64,000 bases of DNA from Selaginella moellendorffii. Lineage: Eukaryota > Streptophyta > Lycopodiopsida > Selaginellales > Selaginellaceae. The DNA is taken from the NCBI RefSeq assembly GCF_000143415.4, contig NW_003314271.1, positions 1,409,566 through 1,473,565 on the forward strand. The letters run 5' to 3'. Position 1 is the first letter of the stretch. Every line of letters begins with the position of its first letter. Below the pieces are notes generated by a model. The model saw nothing but the letters and a program-made list of their open reading frames with translations. It was not told where the DNA came from and did not search any database. Shown here in pieces: positions 23,079 through 32,383 of the stretch. The translations under genes and the position numbers were made by a program.

Positions 23079-23372
23079 CCATGATTCTCCTATTCTAGGT
23101 GGGCATATAGAATATCGCTGTATGACTGAGAAGCTGTGCAAGTCTTTCTATTGGCAAAAGATATGATATGATGTTATCCAGTATATGTGTAGTTACATTT
23201 GATGCCAAGCTTATAATACTCCCTCTTGTGCTGTGGAGGAATGGTTAGAGTCAATTGTAATTTCCCATCGATTTTAGTTGGTGACATTTAATTTAATAGG
23301 GCCTTTTCCATGGTCAACTATTAGTAATGAGTATATCATTATTGCTTCTAACTACTTGACTCATTAGATAAA

Positions 23373-25760
23373 AGTTAGATTAAGTGCTTGTTGAAGAGCT
23401 CTCTTTCTTGAGCACGACTGGGTGCTTTTTGAGCATAGTAGTCAGATCTGAGTGGATTGTTTCCTCTTGAGCACAACAGTCAGATCTAGGTGGGTTGCTG
23501 CTTCTTGAGCAAGCTAGGTGTCCATGGTCAGCAAATTTTTTAAGCAAGTATTTTTCAACTGATTGTTAAAATATTTTTAGGATGTTCACTACACATAGAA
23601 TATTTCTAGAATATTCCATATTTGTATAGGGTAATACACTTACCCACCCTAAAGTGCACTACATGCTGGGGCGATAGTGCATGAGCACTCATGCTCCCAG
23701 CCCACACTAAAGTGCACTATAGTTATGTTCTAATTGCATATATATAGTGTGTGAGTGCTTATTTAGTAGACAATACTAAAATTGTAGAATCAATTATTAT
23801 TTCTTTAGATAGTAACAAAATGTTTCATAATGAATTGCTTGGAGAACATAAAGCGTATGTTTCAATCACAAAGGTATTTGTTAATAATACTATAAAGAAT
23901 ATAGAAATTAGACATCTTATTTAGTGGCCAATGCATGGACGTCAGACTCAATATCAAAAAATAAGTACCTTCTTTTTTAATATTTATAATAAATATATTT
24001 TGACATTTCAGCTTCTTATACTCAAGAAAAAATGTGCTTCCAATGTGGGTCTAGAAAAACATGGATTGGTGTTCCTGTTCAACTTTCCCACAATAGATGA
24101 CATATTTCTTTGGGGATAATTATATCAGCAAATCCAAGTGATGCAGTTAGTGGCTGTGAACTCAGTCACTTTGACTTGGGAGTTGTTATTACTTAGATAT
24201 TACAATCTGAGATATTAAGTTGTGGATAATTATTTCATTGACCACTTTCAAATATTACATTCTTGGGAGAAGAAAAGGAACCATCATTTGGAGAATCATC
24301 AAATATAAAAAGAAAATATAGATTTATTAATATATCTCAAAAGAAATTTAAAGTTGAGAGTCTAGCTCCTAAACATAAGCAGCAACTACTAGCTGAGGCA
24401 AATATAAGAAAAGTCTCTACTCTTGATTGGTGCTCTTGAAAGTACATAATAGACATATATAATATTATAATATTACAGTTTATAACTAATGACTTAATTG
24501 TTTATTATCAGATGTTGTCAAGTTGCAAAAAGAGATGAAAATTTTAATGCAAGGAGTTCCATATGGAATTCATGTTGGAAAGACTGTCGAAAATTTATTT
24601 TCAAAGCTGTTTCCTATGCTATAATATGTTCATAAAACTTTGATAGAGATTTTTGTATAGTTTTTATTGGATGTATTATATGTGCCTAAGTATGGTATAT
24701 TATATATGATTTTAGTAAATCAATTTTTTATCGAGTTAAAAAGGAGTGGAATAGTTTTGCAACTTGAGCTTTTTATGGCAACTAAAGTCAAAATAAATCC
24801 TGATATAACACTAGAGCATTACAAGAATTATTTCAAACATTTGTAATAGTGATAAAATACCCCATAAATCAAGGATAACACTTGAAGGGATTTGAGATAC
24901 TCAAAGAGTTCTTCCGGCCATGCTCACCCAAACTTTAATATTTAAGTAATTAAATGAAGAAATTCTTACACAAGGGCTAAAAATTGCAAGTCTTTCAACT
25001 TTCGACAAAATTTATAAATCACATCTAAATGAATTGTATTTTATTAACATAAAAACCTTACAAATACTTACCTATTATACATGATAAGATGGATCATAAG
25101 AAAACATCTTTACCAAGGCTTGAGTCTATACCGAAAGATTGTAGTCAAGCATATCCCCTTTATTTATCAGATTATTAGCACATAGTCACAGATTTGGTGC
25201 ATATGGGCATTTTTTTGTTCCACAATGGCTTTATGATCCAAACCTAACAATTGGTTTATTATTAAAAATTTTACTACATTTAGAACAATTAAAGCATGGA
25301 GAAAAAGGAATAATTATAAAAGGGCAAAAGTTGCATAATTCTTTATTAGTCATCAACTTCAAGAAGAGCCAAAACTTCTAAATAGTCCAAATACTTTGAC
25401 TTTAGCTTCAAATTTAAAAGTGCATGAGACCTTGTGCACTCTTTCAATAGTCACAACTACTAATGCACTAAGTTTACCACCAAATCCTTTATTGCAACTT
25501 GATAATTGTAGATTGGAAAACAAAAATCAATAGTTATTAACATATTTATCCCTGCTTGTGTCATATTGTCAAGGAATTTTCAAGACAATAGTGGAGGGTG
25601 CAATCCTAAACATATGAGTTATGGTTTATGGTTTAAACTTCAATGGTTTATAAGGGTTTATAAAACCTACTATACACCATTTTATATATATACATAAGTT
25701 ATTTCAAATGATATTTAAATATAAACAAGCAAACCAGATTATTTTTAATTCTAAACTCAC
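23373..25760 (+). repeat. Family A tail joined to family B, copy 2
   Basis: 23373-23575 matches 7021-7175 (with the TTGAGCACGG minisatellite). From about 23585 it follows 7441-9560 closely, with small indels. The A-to-B order is the same as at 7-9 kb, so the block duplication extends at least this far left. IHDKMDHKKTS (near 25075) and LLQLDNC (near 25490) transposase relics are present, again in broken frames. Confidence 0.75.
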
Positions 25761-25969
25761 AAGTTACTTGTTGTGTGAACTCAAAGTGGTTTAGGTTTCT
25801 TTCTGTGCTCAAAGATGTATTTCCATAGAGAGCCTAGCTCAGGATCAGTGGACTGTAGAAATATCACCATGTCTTCCAAATTTGTGTGGGCAAGTGTTTT
25901 TGTGAAGAGGTGCTTTATTTTTATGGATGCGAAATCCAGGAAATATCTGGCAAGGTTGACAAGAAGCCC
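25761..25969 (-). pseudogene. CRN 3' fragment 1
   Basis: Reading leftward it matches the last ~60 codons of the CRN-like genes at 9599 and 31034 (DFASLKIKHLF-type segment, DPELGALRKY-type end). It is truncated at a 'gacaagaagccc' phrase, where family B sequence restarts. Confidence 0.75.
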
Positions 25970-26958
25970 ATACTATAATACATTCATAAAACTTTGATAG
26001 AGATTTTGGTATGGATTTTATTGGATGTATTACATGTGCCCAAGTATGGTATATTATACATGATTTTAGTAAATCCACTTTTTATCGAGTTAAAAAGGAG
26101 TGGAATGGTTTTGCAACTCAAACTTTTTATGGCAACTCAAGTCAAAATAAATCTGGATATAACACTATAGTATTACAAGAATTATTTCGAATATTTGTGG
26201 ATGTTAATAGTGACAAAATGCCCCATAAATCAAGGACAATTGAAGGGATTTGAGATATTCAAAGAGTTCTTTCAGCCATGCTCACCCAAACTTCAATACT
26301 TAAGCAATTAAATTAAGAATTTCTTACAGAAGGGCTAAAAACTAAAAGTCTTTCAACTTTTAACAAAATTTATAAATCACATCATTTTCAACACAATAGT
26401 GGAGGGTGCAATTAAAGCATGGAGAAAAAATAATAATTATAAAAGGGCAAAAGTTGCATAAGTCTTTATTAGGCATCAACTTCAAGAAGAGTCAAAATTT
26501 CTAAATAGTCCAAATACTTTGACTTTAGCTTCAAATTTAAAAGTGCATGAGACCTTGTGCACTCTTTCAATAATCACAACTACTAATGCACTAAATTTAC
26601 CACCAAATCCTTTATTACAACTTGATAATTGTAGATTGAAAAAAAAATTCAATAGTTATTTACATATTTATCCCTGCTTATGTCATATTGTCAAGGAATT
26701 TTCAAGACAATAGTGGAGGGTGCAATCCTGAACACATGAGTTATGGTTTATGGTTTAAACTTCATGGTTTATGAGAGTTTATAAAACCTACTACAAAGTG
26801 GTTTAGGCTTATTTCTATGCTCAAAGATGTATTTCCATAGAGAGCCTAGCTCAGGATCAATGGACTGTAGAAATATCACCATGTCTTCCAGCTTTGTGTG
26901 GGCAAGTGTTTCCGTGAAGAGGTGCTTTATTTTTAAGGAGCACCATCAACAAGAGGCC
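25970..26958 (+). repeat. Tandem unit: partial family B plus CRN 3' fragment 2
   Basis: The unit begins at the 'catactataat' phrase (compare 8432 and 24607), runs through a shortened family B and ends in a CRN 3' fragment on the minus strand (about 26785-26957). The fragment stops at the same point as fragment 1 ('caagaggccca'). The unit is about 990 bp. The repeated junction indicates tandem amplification. Confidence 0.7.
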
Positions 26959-27934
26959 CATGCTATAATATGCTCATAAAACTTTGATAGAGATTTTGGT
27001 ATGGATTTTATTGGACATATTATATGTGCCCAAGTATGGTATATTATATGTGATTTTAGTAAATCCACTTTTTATCAAGTTAAAAAGGAGTGGAATGGTT
27101 TTGCAACTTGAACATTTTATGGCAACTCAGGTCAAAATAAATCCAGATATAACACTAGAGCATTACAAGAATTATTTCAAATATTTGTGAATGTTAATAG
27201 TGATAAAATACCCCATAAATCAAAGACAACACTTGAAGGGATTTGAGATACTCAAAGAGTTCTTCCAGCCATGCTCACCCAAAATTTAATACTTAAGCAA
27301 TTAAATGAAGAACTTCTTACACAAGTACTTATCTATTATACATGATAAGATGGATCATAAAAAAACATCTTTACCAAGGCTTGAGTCTATACTGAAAGAT
27401 TGTAATCAAGCATATCCTCTTTCTTTATCAGATTATTACCACTTAATCACAGATTTGGTGCATATGGGTATTTTTTTGTTCTACAATGGCTTGATGATCC
27501 AAACTTAACAATTGGTTCATTATAAAATTTTTTACTACATTAAAGCATAGAGAAAAAGGAATAATTATAAAAGGGTAAAAGTTGCATAATGCTTTATTAG
27601 TCATCAACTTCAAGAAGAGCCAAAATTTCTAAATAGTCTAAATACTTTGACTTTAGCTTCAAATTTAAGACCTCGTGCACTCTTTCAACAGTCACAACTA
27701 CTAATGCACTAAGTTTACCACCAAATCCTTTATTACAACCTGATAATTGTAGATTGAAAAACAAAAATCAATAATTATTTACATATTTGTCCCTACTTGT
27801 GTCATATTGTCAAGGAATTTTCAAAAAAATAATGGGGTGCAATCCTAAACACATGGGTTATGATTTATAATTTAAACTTCAATGGTTTATAAGGGTTTAT
27901 AAAACCTACTATACACCATTTATATATGTAACAT
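26959..27934 (+). repeat. Third tandem family B unit
   Basis: Begins at 'tgctataatatgctc' right after CRN fragment 2 and follows family B, including YKNYFKYL near 27165, IHDKMDHKKTS near 27338 and a LQPDNC-type variant near 27735. It is interrupted by Gypsy 2 at 27935 and resumes at 30892. Confidence 0.7.
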
Positions 27935-28097
27935 TGTGAGGGCCAAGTGTACAGCTATGATGCTGTATACTAATATTAGCGTTTGGTAGCCATCAGATTG
28001 GTTTCAATCCGGACTTCACTCCTGCATATAAGCTAGGGTTTTTGGGCTATTTGATGCACATTTTTCGTATTTCCTTTCCATATTCCAAGCACTCACA
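27935..28097 (+). repeat. 5' LTR of Gypsy 2
   Basis: 163 bp with TGTGAGGGCC and GCACTCACA ends (6-bp inverted TGTGAG/CTCACA). A TATA-like 'catataagctaggg' lies near 28023. Confidence 0.88.
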
Positions 28098-28328
28098 TTG
28101 GTGGAGGTAAGGGGCATCTTTGATTGTCCCTAAGGAGTGCTTGAATTTTGGGATTTTAATTTAAATCTAGCTTTTGCATCCTTTAGATCTAGCTTTTTCC
28201 ATTTCCTTTCTTTTGTTCTTCCCTTTCAGGATTTTGGTTTAGATCTAGCTTTTTGCATTGTTTAGATCTTCCATTACCTTCTTGTTTTTTGTCGTTTCTC
28301 TTCTTTTGCTCTTTCTTCATCCATCTTC

Positions 28329-28880
28329 ATGGCAGATTAGCAATCTCCTCCTTTGACTCTGGAGCAGCAATTGGTACAATTGCTTGATGCTATGCGCTTA
28401 CAATTGAACAACCAAACTCAGTTGATGGCAGCATTCACAGCATGTAGTACAATTCCTCCTACTCTTGGTGCTAATCCTCATGTTCGGCCGGAGTTCTTTC
28501 ATGGGAATCCTAGGGATGATGTGTACCATTGGTTCGATCACTTCACGGTGATTGCCACATATCATTCTTGGGATGATGCTCGATGTTTGCGTGAGTTTCC
28601 CACGTGTTTTCAAGGGATGGTGTTGCAATGGTACAATAATCTAAGCACAGCCACTCATGGGGATTAGAGTGTTCTCCCGGACATCTTCAAACGCACCTTC
28701 GGACATGCCGACGATTGTGATGATGCCTTTCAACAATTGCATCATCTTCGCCAAGGGCCATTTGAGTCGGTGATGCAATTTAGCGTTTGTTTCCGAAGTC
28801 TTTTGTTTCATGTGGAGCCCAATATGTCGGAGCGGATCAAGCTAGAAATGTTGTGGCCAGCACTAGAAATGTTATGGCCA
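28329..28880 (+). pseudogene. Gypsy 2 gag remnant
   Basis: Reads LTLEQQLVQLLDAMRLQLNN, then a retrotransposon gag core: FFHGNPRDDVYHWFDHF, then FQGMVLQWYNNL, and later QFSVCFRSL. A stop at 28666 and an early stop near 28336 interrupt it. The nucleocapsid zinc knuckle is absent. The frame runs into RNase H near 28880 through a deletion. Confidence 0.8.
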
Positions 28881-30710
28881 GCACGAGTGTGCCTAGTCAG
28901 CATCATCCCATTGCATATATAAGCCGTACGTTACAACCAGCATAAGTGAACTACTCCACCACAGAGAAGGAGTGTTTAGCGGCAGTTTGGGGTTTCGAGA
29001 AACTTCATGCATATTTACATGGTTCTCAAACGTTACTTGAAGGTGACCATGCTACCGTTACTTCATTATTGAAGCGAAAGAACCTGGTTGGTCATACTGC
29101 TCGGTGGGCTTTGAAGCTTCAAATATATGATTTTGATGTTGTTCATCGCCCAAGGAGATCTATGGCTGATGTTGATGCCCTTTCTCAAGCTCTTCTTCCT
29201 TCTCCACTCTCTTCTCATGTTTCTGATGAGCCTATTGTTCTAGCATCTATGAATTTTCTAGACAAGGATTTTGTGCCGTCGACGATTGCTGTATTTGACG
29301 TTCAATGTCCACAAGGCACAAAGCAAGATCTACCTTCTCTTGATAAGGTTCGCGAGGCTCAAAAGATTGAGCCCTGGATTCGAAGGGTTTGAGATGTGTT
29401 TGAGAATCCTGCATCATTTGCTAATGACTTGCTTTTCCAGCATTTACATTCTCCCTTGAAGATGGCCTTTTTTATTTTGTAGGGACGGATCCTGATGATC
29501 ATTTACGACTGGTGGTGCCTTCTGTCTTTATTCCATGGTTTCTCCATGCCTACCATGATTCTCCTGTTCTAGGTGGGCATATGGGACATTGTCGTGTGAC
29601 CGAGAAGCTGCGCAGGTCTTTTTATTGGCTAGAGATGAGACGTGATGTTATCCAGTATGTGCATAGCTATGTTTGGTGCCAAGCTCGTAATACTCCCCTT
29701 TGTGCTACGAAAGGACGGTTGGAGTCAATTGCAGTTTCCCATCCGTTTGAGTTGGTGGTGTTTGATCTTATGGGACCTTTTCCACGGTTGATTGTTAGCA
29801 ATAAGTATGTTATTATTGCTTTTGACTACTTGATTCGTTGGGTGGAAGTTGGTGCTCTTGCTAGTGCCTCTGCAACTACTGTTGGATACTTCCTCCTCAA
29901 TTGAGTAGTGTTCTAGCATTTTTATCCAGAGCGGATTCTTTCGGATAATGGTCCTGCATTTATAGCTGAGGCATTTCATGTTTTGACATCTCAGTTGGGG
30001 ATACGCCACACTTTCACGAGTGCTTATCATCCACAATCAGACGGTCTGATGGAATGGCTTGTTCAGAGATTCAAAGGGATGATTGTGAAGTATGTGAACT
30101 TTTAGCATTCGGATTGGGATGGTTATTTGCCGTCTCTTCAATATGCCTATGTCATAGGGGTGTAGAGTTCTATTGGTGCTTCACCATATAAACTTTTATA
30201 TGGTCATGATCCAATATTACCAACGGAGCTGAGTTTACCTTCACGATTGCCACGAGCTCCCGATGCTAAGTCGTGGGATCAATATTTGACAAGCATTCTT
30301 CCATTTGTCCGAGCAGAGTCTGCCGAACACTTAGGTTGTGTACAAGTGGGACAACAACGGCGCTACAACTCCCATCATCGTCCACCTATGGAGTACAAAG
30401 TGGATGATTTGGTGTTAGTCCGTTTTCCCATCTTACGGTATGTGGTTTATCTAAGGGGCTCCTTGTGCAATGGAAAGGACTGTATCGGGTGTTGTGGCAA
30501 GTTGAACCGCAAGTTTATGAGGTTCGGCATGACATCTAGCAAGCCGATCCTCCGGAGATTGTGCATGTGCAGCGGTTAAAACGCTTCATACAAAGGGATC
30601 AAGAGCAGTTAATACCATCTATAGATCCACCAATGCCTCCTCCTGACATTCCTCCAGATCTCGGCCCGTCTACAAGAGAACCTGACGGGATTCTATTATT
30701 CTGAGAGAAG
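28881..30710 (+). pseudogene. Gypsy 2 RNase H-integrase remnant
   Basis: RNase H reads NYSTTEKECLAAVWGFEKLH (28950-29010). The integrase has an HDSPVLGGHMGHCRV...WCQARNT zinc-binding zone (29550-29695), VFDLMGPFP (29760), ILSDNGPAF (29935) and YHPQSDGLMEWLVQRF (30025), so the D, D and E positions are recognisable. A C-terminal KVDDLVLVRFP segment follows. Stops at 29392, 29904 and 30105, among others, abolish a full product. Confidence 0.85.
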
Positions 30711-30718
30711 GGGATGAT

Positions 30719-30891
30719 GTGAGGGCCAAGTGTATGGCTACGATGCCATATACTAATACTAGCGTAATGAGATTTTGGTAGCTGTTAGATTAATTTCAAT
30801 CAGGACCACTCGCTCTTGTATATAAGCTAGGGTTTTTAGGCTAATTAATGCACATTTTCTATATTCCCTTTCCATATTCCAAGCACTCACA
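30719..30891 (+). repeat. 3' LTR of Gypsy 2
   Basis: 173 bp, with the same ends and TATA-like 'tatataagctaggg' as the 5' LTR. It differs by several substitutions and a ~10-bp length change, so the insertion is not very young. Confidence 0.88.
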
Positions 30892-30894
30892 ACA

Positions 30895-31018
30895 TAAATA
30901 ATATTTAAATAAACAAGCAAACCAGATTATTTTTAATTCTAAACTCACAAGTTACCTTAATATTTAAATAAACAAGCAAACCAGATTATTTTTAATTCTA
31001 AACTCTCAAGTTACCTGT
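30895..31018. repeat. Direct duplication of a ~62-bp family B end
   Basis: The phrase 'aataaacaagcaaaccag...taaactc' with flanks occurs twice in a row (near 30895-30956 and 30957-31018). It is single copy at the equivalent position near 9535-9580. Confidence 0.85.
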
Positions 31019-31033
31019 TGTGAGCACATGAGC

Positions 31034-32027
31034 TCAAAGTGGTTCGAGCTTCTGTCTGTGCTCAATGATGTATTTCCGTAGAGCACCTAGCTCAGGATCA
31101 TTGGACTGTAGGATTATCACCATGTCTTTCAGCTTTGTGCGGGCAAGTGTTTCCGTGAAGAGGTGCTTTATCTTCAAAGATGCGAAATCTAGCAAGTATC
31201 TGGCACCCTTGACAAGAGGCCGCTTGAAGTGAAGCAACAACCATGATATGTCATCAGACGTCGCCTCTGAAAGGATAGCCCGATAAACTTTAGGTAAGTC
31301 CGTATTGGAGAGACTGGTCTGAATCTTCCTTTCACAGGCTCGATCATTCAGATCGCCAACCTCTGCATCACGAAGTAGACGAGGAATCCCACCGTACCAG
31401 TCGTAGTACAAGTCAGCTGCTTTGATGCGTGCATCCAACCGATCTGCCTCATCCAGAAGAGCCACCCGTGGAGACCACTCTTCCGAATACGTCTTCCACC
31501 GGCGGTCACTCGGCTCGCTCGTCTTCAGCAGTCTATCAGCTTCTTCCCGCATTTCCTTGCTCTCAAGCTCCCACAGGCCTAGCAACGCCTCAAACTCGTC
31601 CTTATCCCAAGGGTGAACGAAGAACTTGCTTTTGACCCCTATTGGCTTCGCGCTCTTGATGTTTCTACGACCCGGGGATGCTGCTACCAATATCCTTTTG
31701 CCCAGCGGATCTCCACTCTCAATTTTCTGGTCGATGAGGTGAACCACACATTGCTGCAATCGACTCAAGGGGTAATCCGTCTTCTCATGGATGGATACCT
31801 GGCCTAAGGACGTGAATTCCCAGATAAAGTCCGCGGACTGGTAGACGACGACGAAGCTGGTGTTCTCAATGGTCATCTCAATGCCGAACCGGATGAGGAA
31901 GTACCAGAGGAATGCCGACTTTCCGACGCCAGGATTCCCGTTGAGGAGCCCTAACCAATCCATAGACACTGCAGCTTCTATGGCCGAGTAGAGATCATCG
32001 AAATCCTTGCGCACAAACAGCCTTGTA
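31034..32027 (-). CDS. CRN/RHS-like P-loop NTPase, 5' end lost in assembly gap (copy C)
   Basis: Continuous open frame from the gap edge to stop 31034-31036 (about 330 codons). It reads LFVRKDFDDLYSAIEAAVSM, Walker A GNPGVGKSAFLWYFLIRFG, VVYQSADFIWEF, ALLDEADRLDARIKAADLYY (possible Walker B/sensor segment), DWYGGIPRLLRD, and ends RKYIIEHRQKLEPL. GG-PR near the end of the NTPase is a familiar CRN/RHS signature. In published work CRN/RHS NTPases are often coupled to a nuclease or other effector domain; none is visible here. It is the uninterrupted version of the pseudogene at 9599-10793, and the plus-strand relative lies head to head across the gap. The ORF appearing to extend past the gap into 32374 is artificial. 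Confidence 0.8.
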
Positions 32028-32127
32028 NNNNNNNNNNNNNNNNNNNNNNNNNNNNNNNNNNNNNNNNNNNNNNNNNNNNNNNNNNNNNNNNNNNNNNNNN
32101 NNNNNNNNNNNNNNNNNNNNNNNNNNN
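32028..32127. other. Assembly gap (100 N)
   Basis: Exactly 100 N, the conventional size for an unknown gap. It lies between two divergent CRN-like genes, at a point where inverted-repeat structure would make assembly hard. Confidence 0.99.
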
Positions 32128-32383
32128 TGGCGCCGGGCGATAAGGTTATGGTAACGCGTAGCGATAAAACGGTGGGCGTTTCCACCGGCGACCGCTTCTC
32201 GGTGAAAACCGTGGAGGGTGAAAAACTGACGCTTGAGGACAAAAAAGAGCGCACGGGTGCAGCTGGATAAAAAACAGGCTTCTTATCTTTCCTATGCTGT
32301 ACGCACGCTCCGTCCACAAATCCCGGGCGCTTACCAGTGATCGCGTGATAGGCAACATGGATCACCAGTCGCATGTCTCCTCC
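32128..32383 (+). other. Bacterial conjugative relaxase/helicase (TraI-like) fragment
   Basis: The plus strand reads APGDKVMVTRSDKTVGVSTG, then after frame slips VQLDKKQASYLSYAV, and then TSDRVIGNMD near 32332-32362. The phrases 'YAVTAH--QG' followed by 'TSDRVIGNM' resemble the C-terminal helicase motif of MobF/TraI relaxases as I remember them. Codon usage is GC-rich and enterobacterial in style, and the motif is broken by several single-base indels as in a poor read end. It abuts the gap on one side and plant CRN sequence on the other. Contamination or misassembly is far likelier than gene transfer. Confidence 0.7.

Larger units (their letters stand above)
20041..23372 (+). mobile_element. 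Decayed Ty3/Gypsy retrotransposon 1 (RT-RNase H-integrase part)
   Basis: Reverse transcriptase reads FLVMPFGLNNALTTFHRMMDEV near 20080-20155, then an AEFIDDIL-type active-site region, and then the connection region (LRALLKSSASSF near 20490). RNase H resumes after an insertion at about 21880 (TKECLAVGWSFEKLH), and the integrase H2C2 zone lies at 22450-23300 (HDSPILGGH, then FNLIGPFPW). Many stops and frame breaks are present. Gag, protease and both LTRs are missing, and the right end is cut where family A tail sequence begins. Its sequence is close to Gypsy 2 (27935-30891), so both belong to one lineage. Confidence 0.85.
27935..30891 (+). mobile_element. Ty3/Gypsy retrotransposon 2, internally deleted
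   Basis: Flanked by LTRs at 27935-28097 and 30719-30891. A 4-bp duplication, ACAT, lies at 27931-27934 and 30892-30895, and the empty target 'gtaacataag' can be read at 9502-9511. A purine-rich tract (agagaaggggatga) precedes the 3' LTR. The interior runs gag, then directly RNase H and integrase. Protease and reverse transcriptase are absent. Several in-frame stops make it non-autonomous. I could not identify a primer binding site after the 5' LTR. Confidence 0.9.

Noticed and set aside
31034-32374. 446-codon minus-strand ORF running through the N gap
   Set aside because: It exists only because the gap is read as open codons. The part right of the gap is antisense of bacterial-type sequence.
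32128-32383. Horizontal transfer of a conjugation gene into the plant
   Set aside because: Short, frame-broken, and bordered by an assembly gap. Contamination explains it better.
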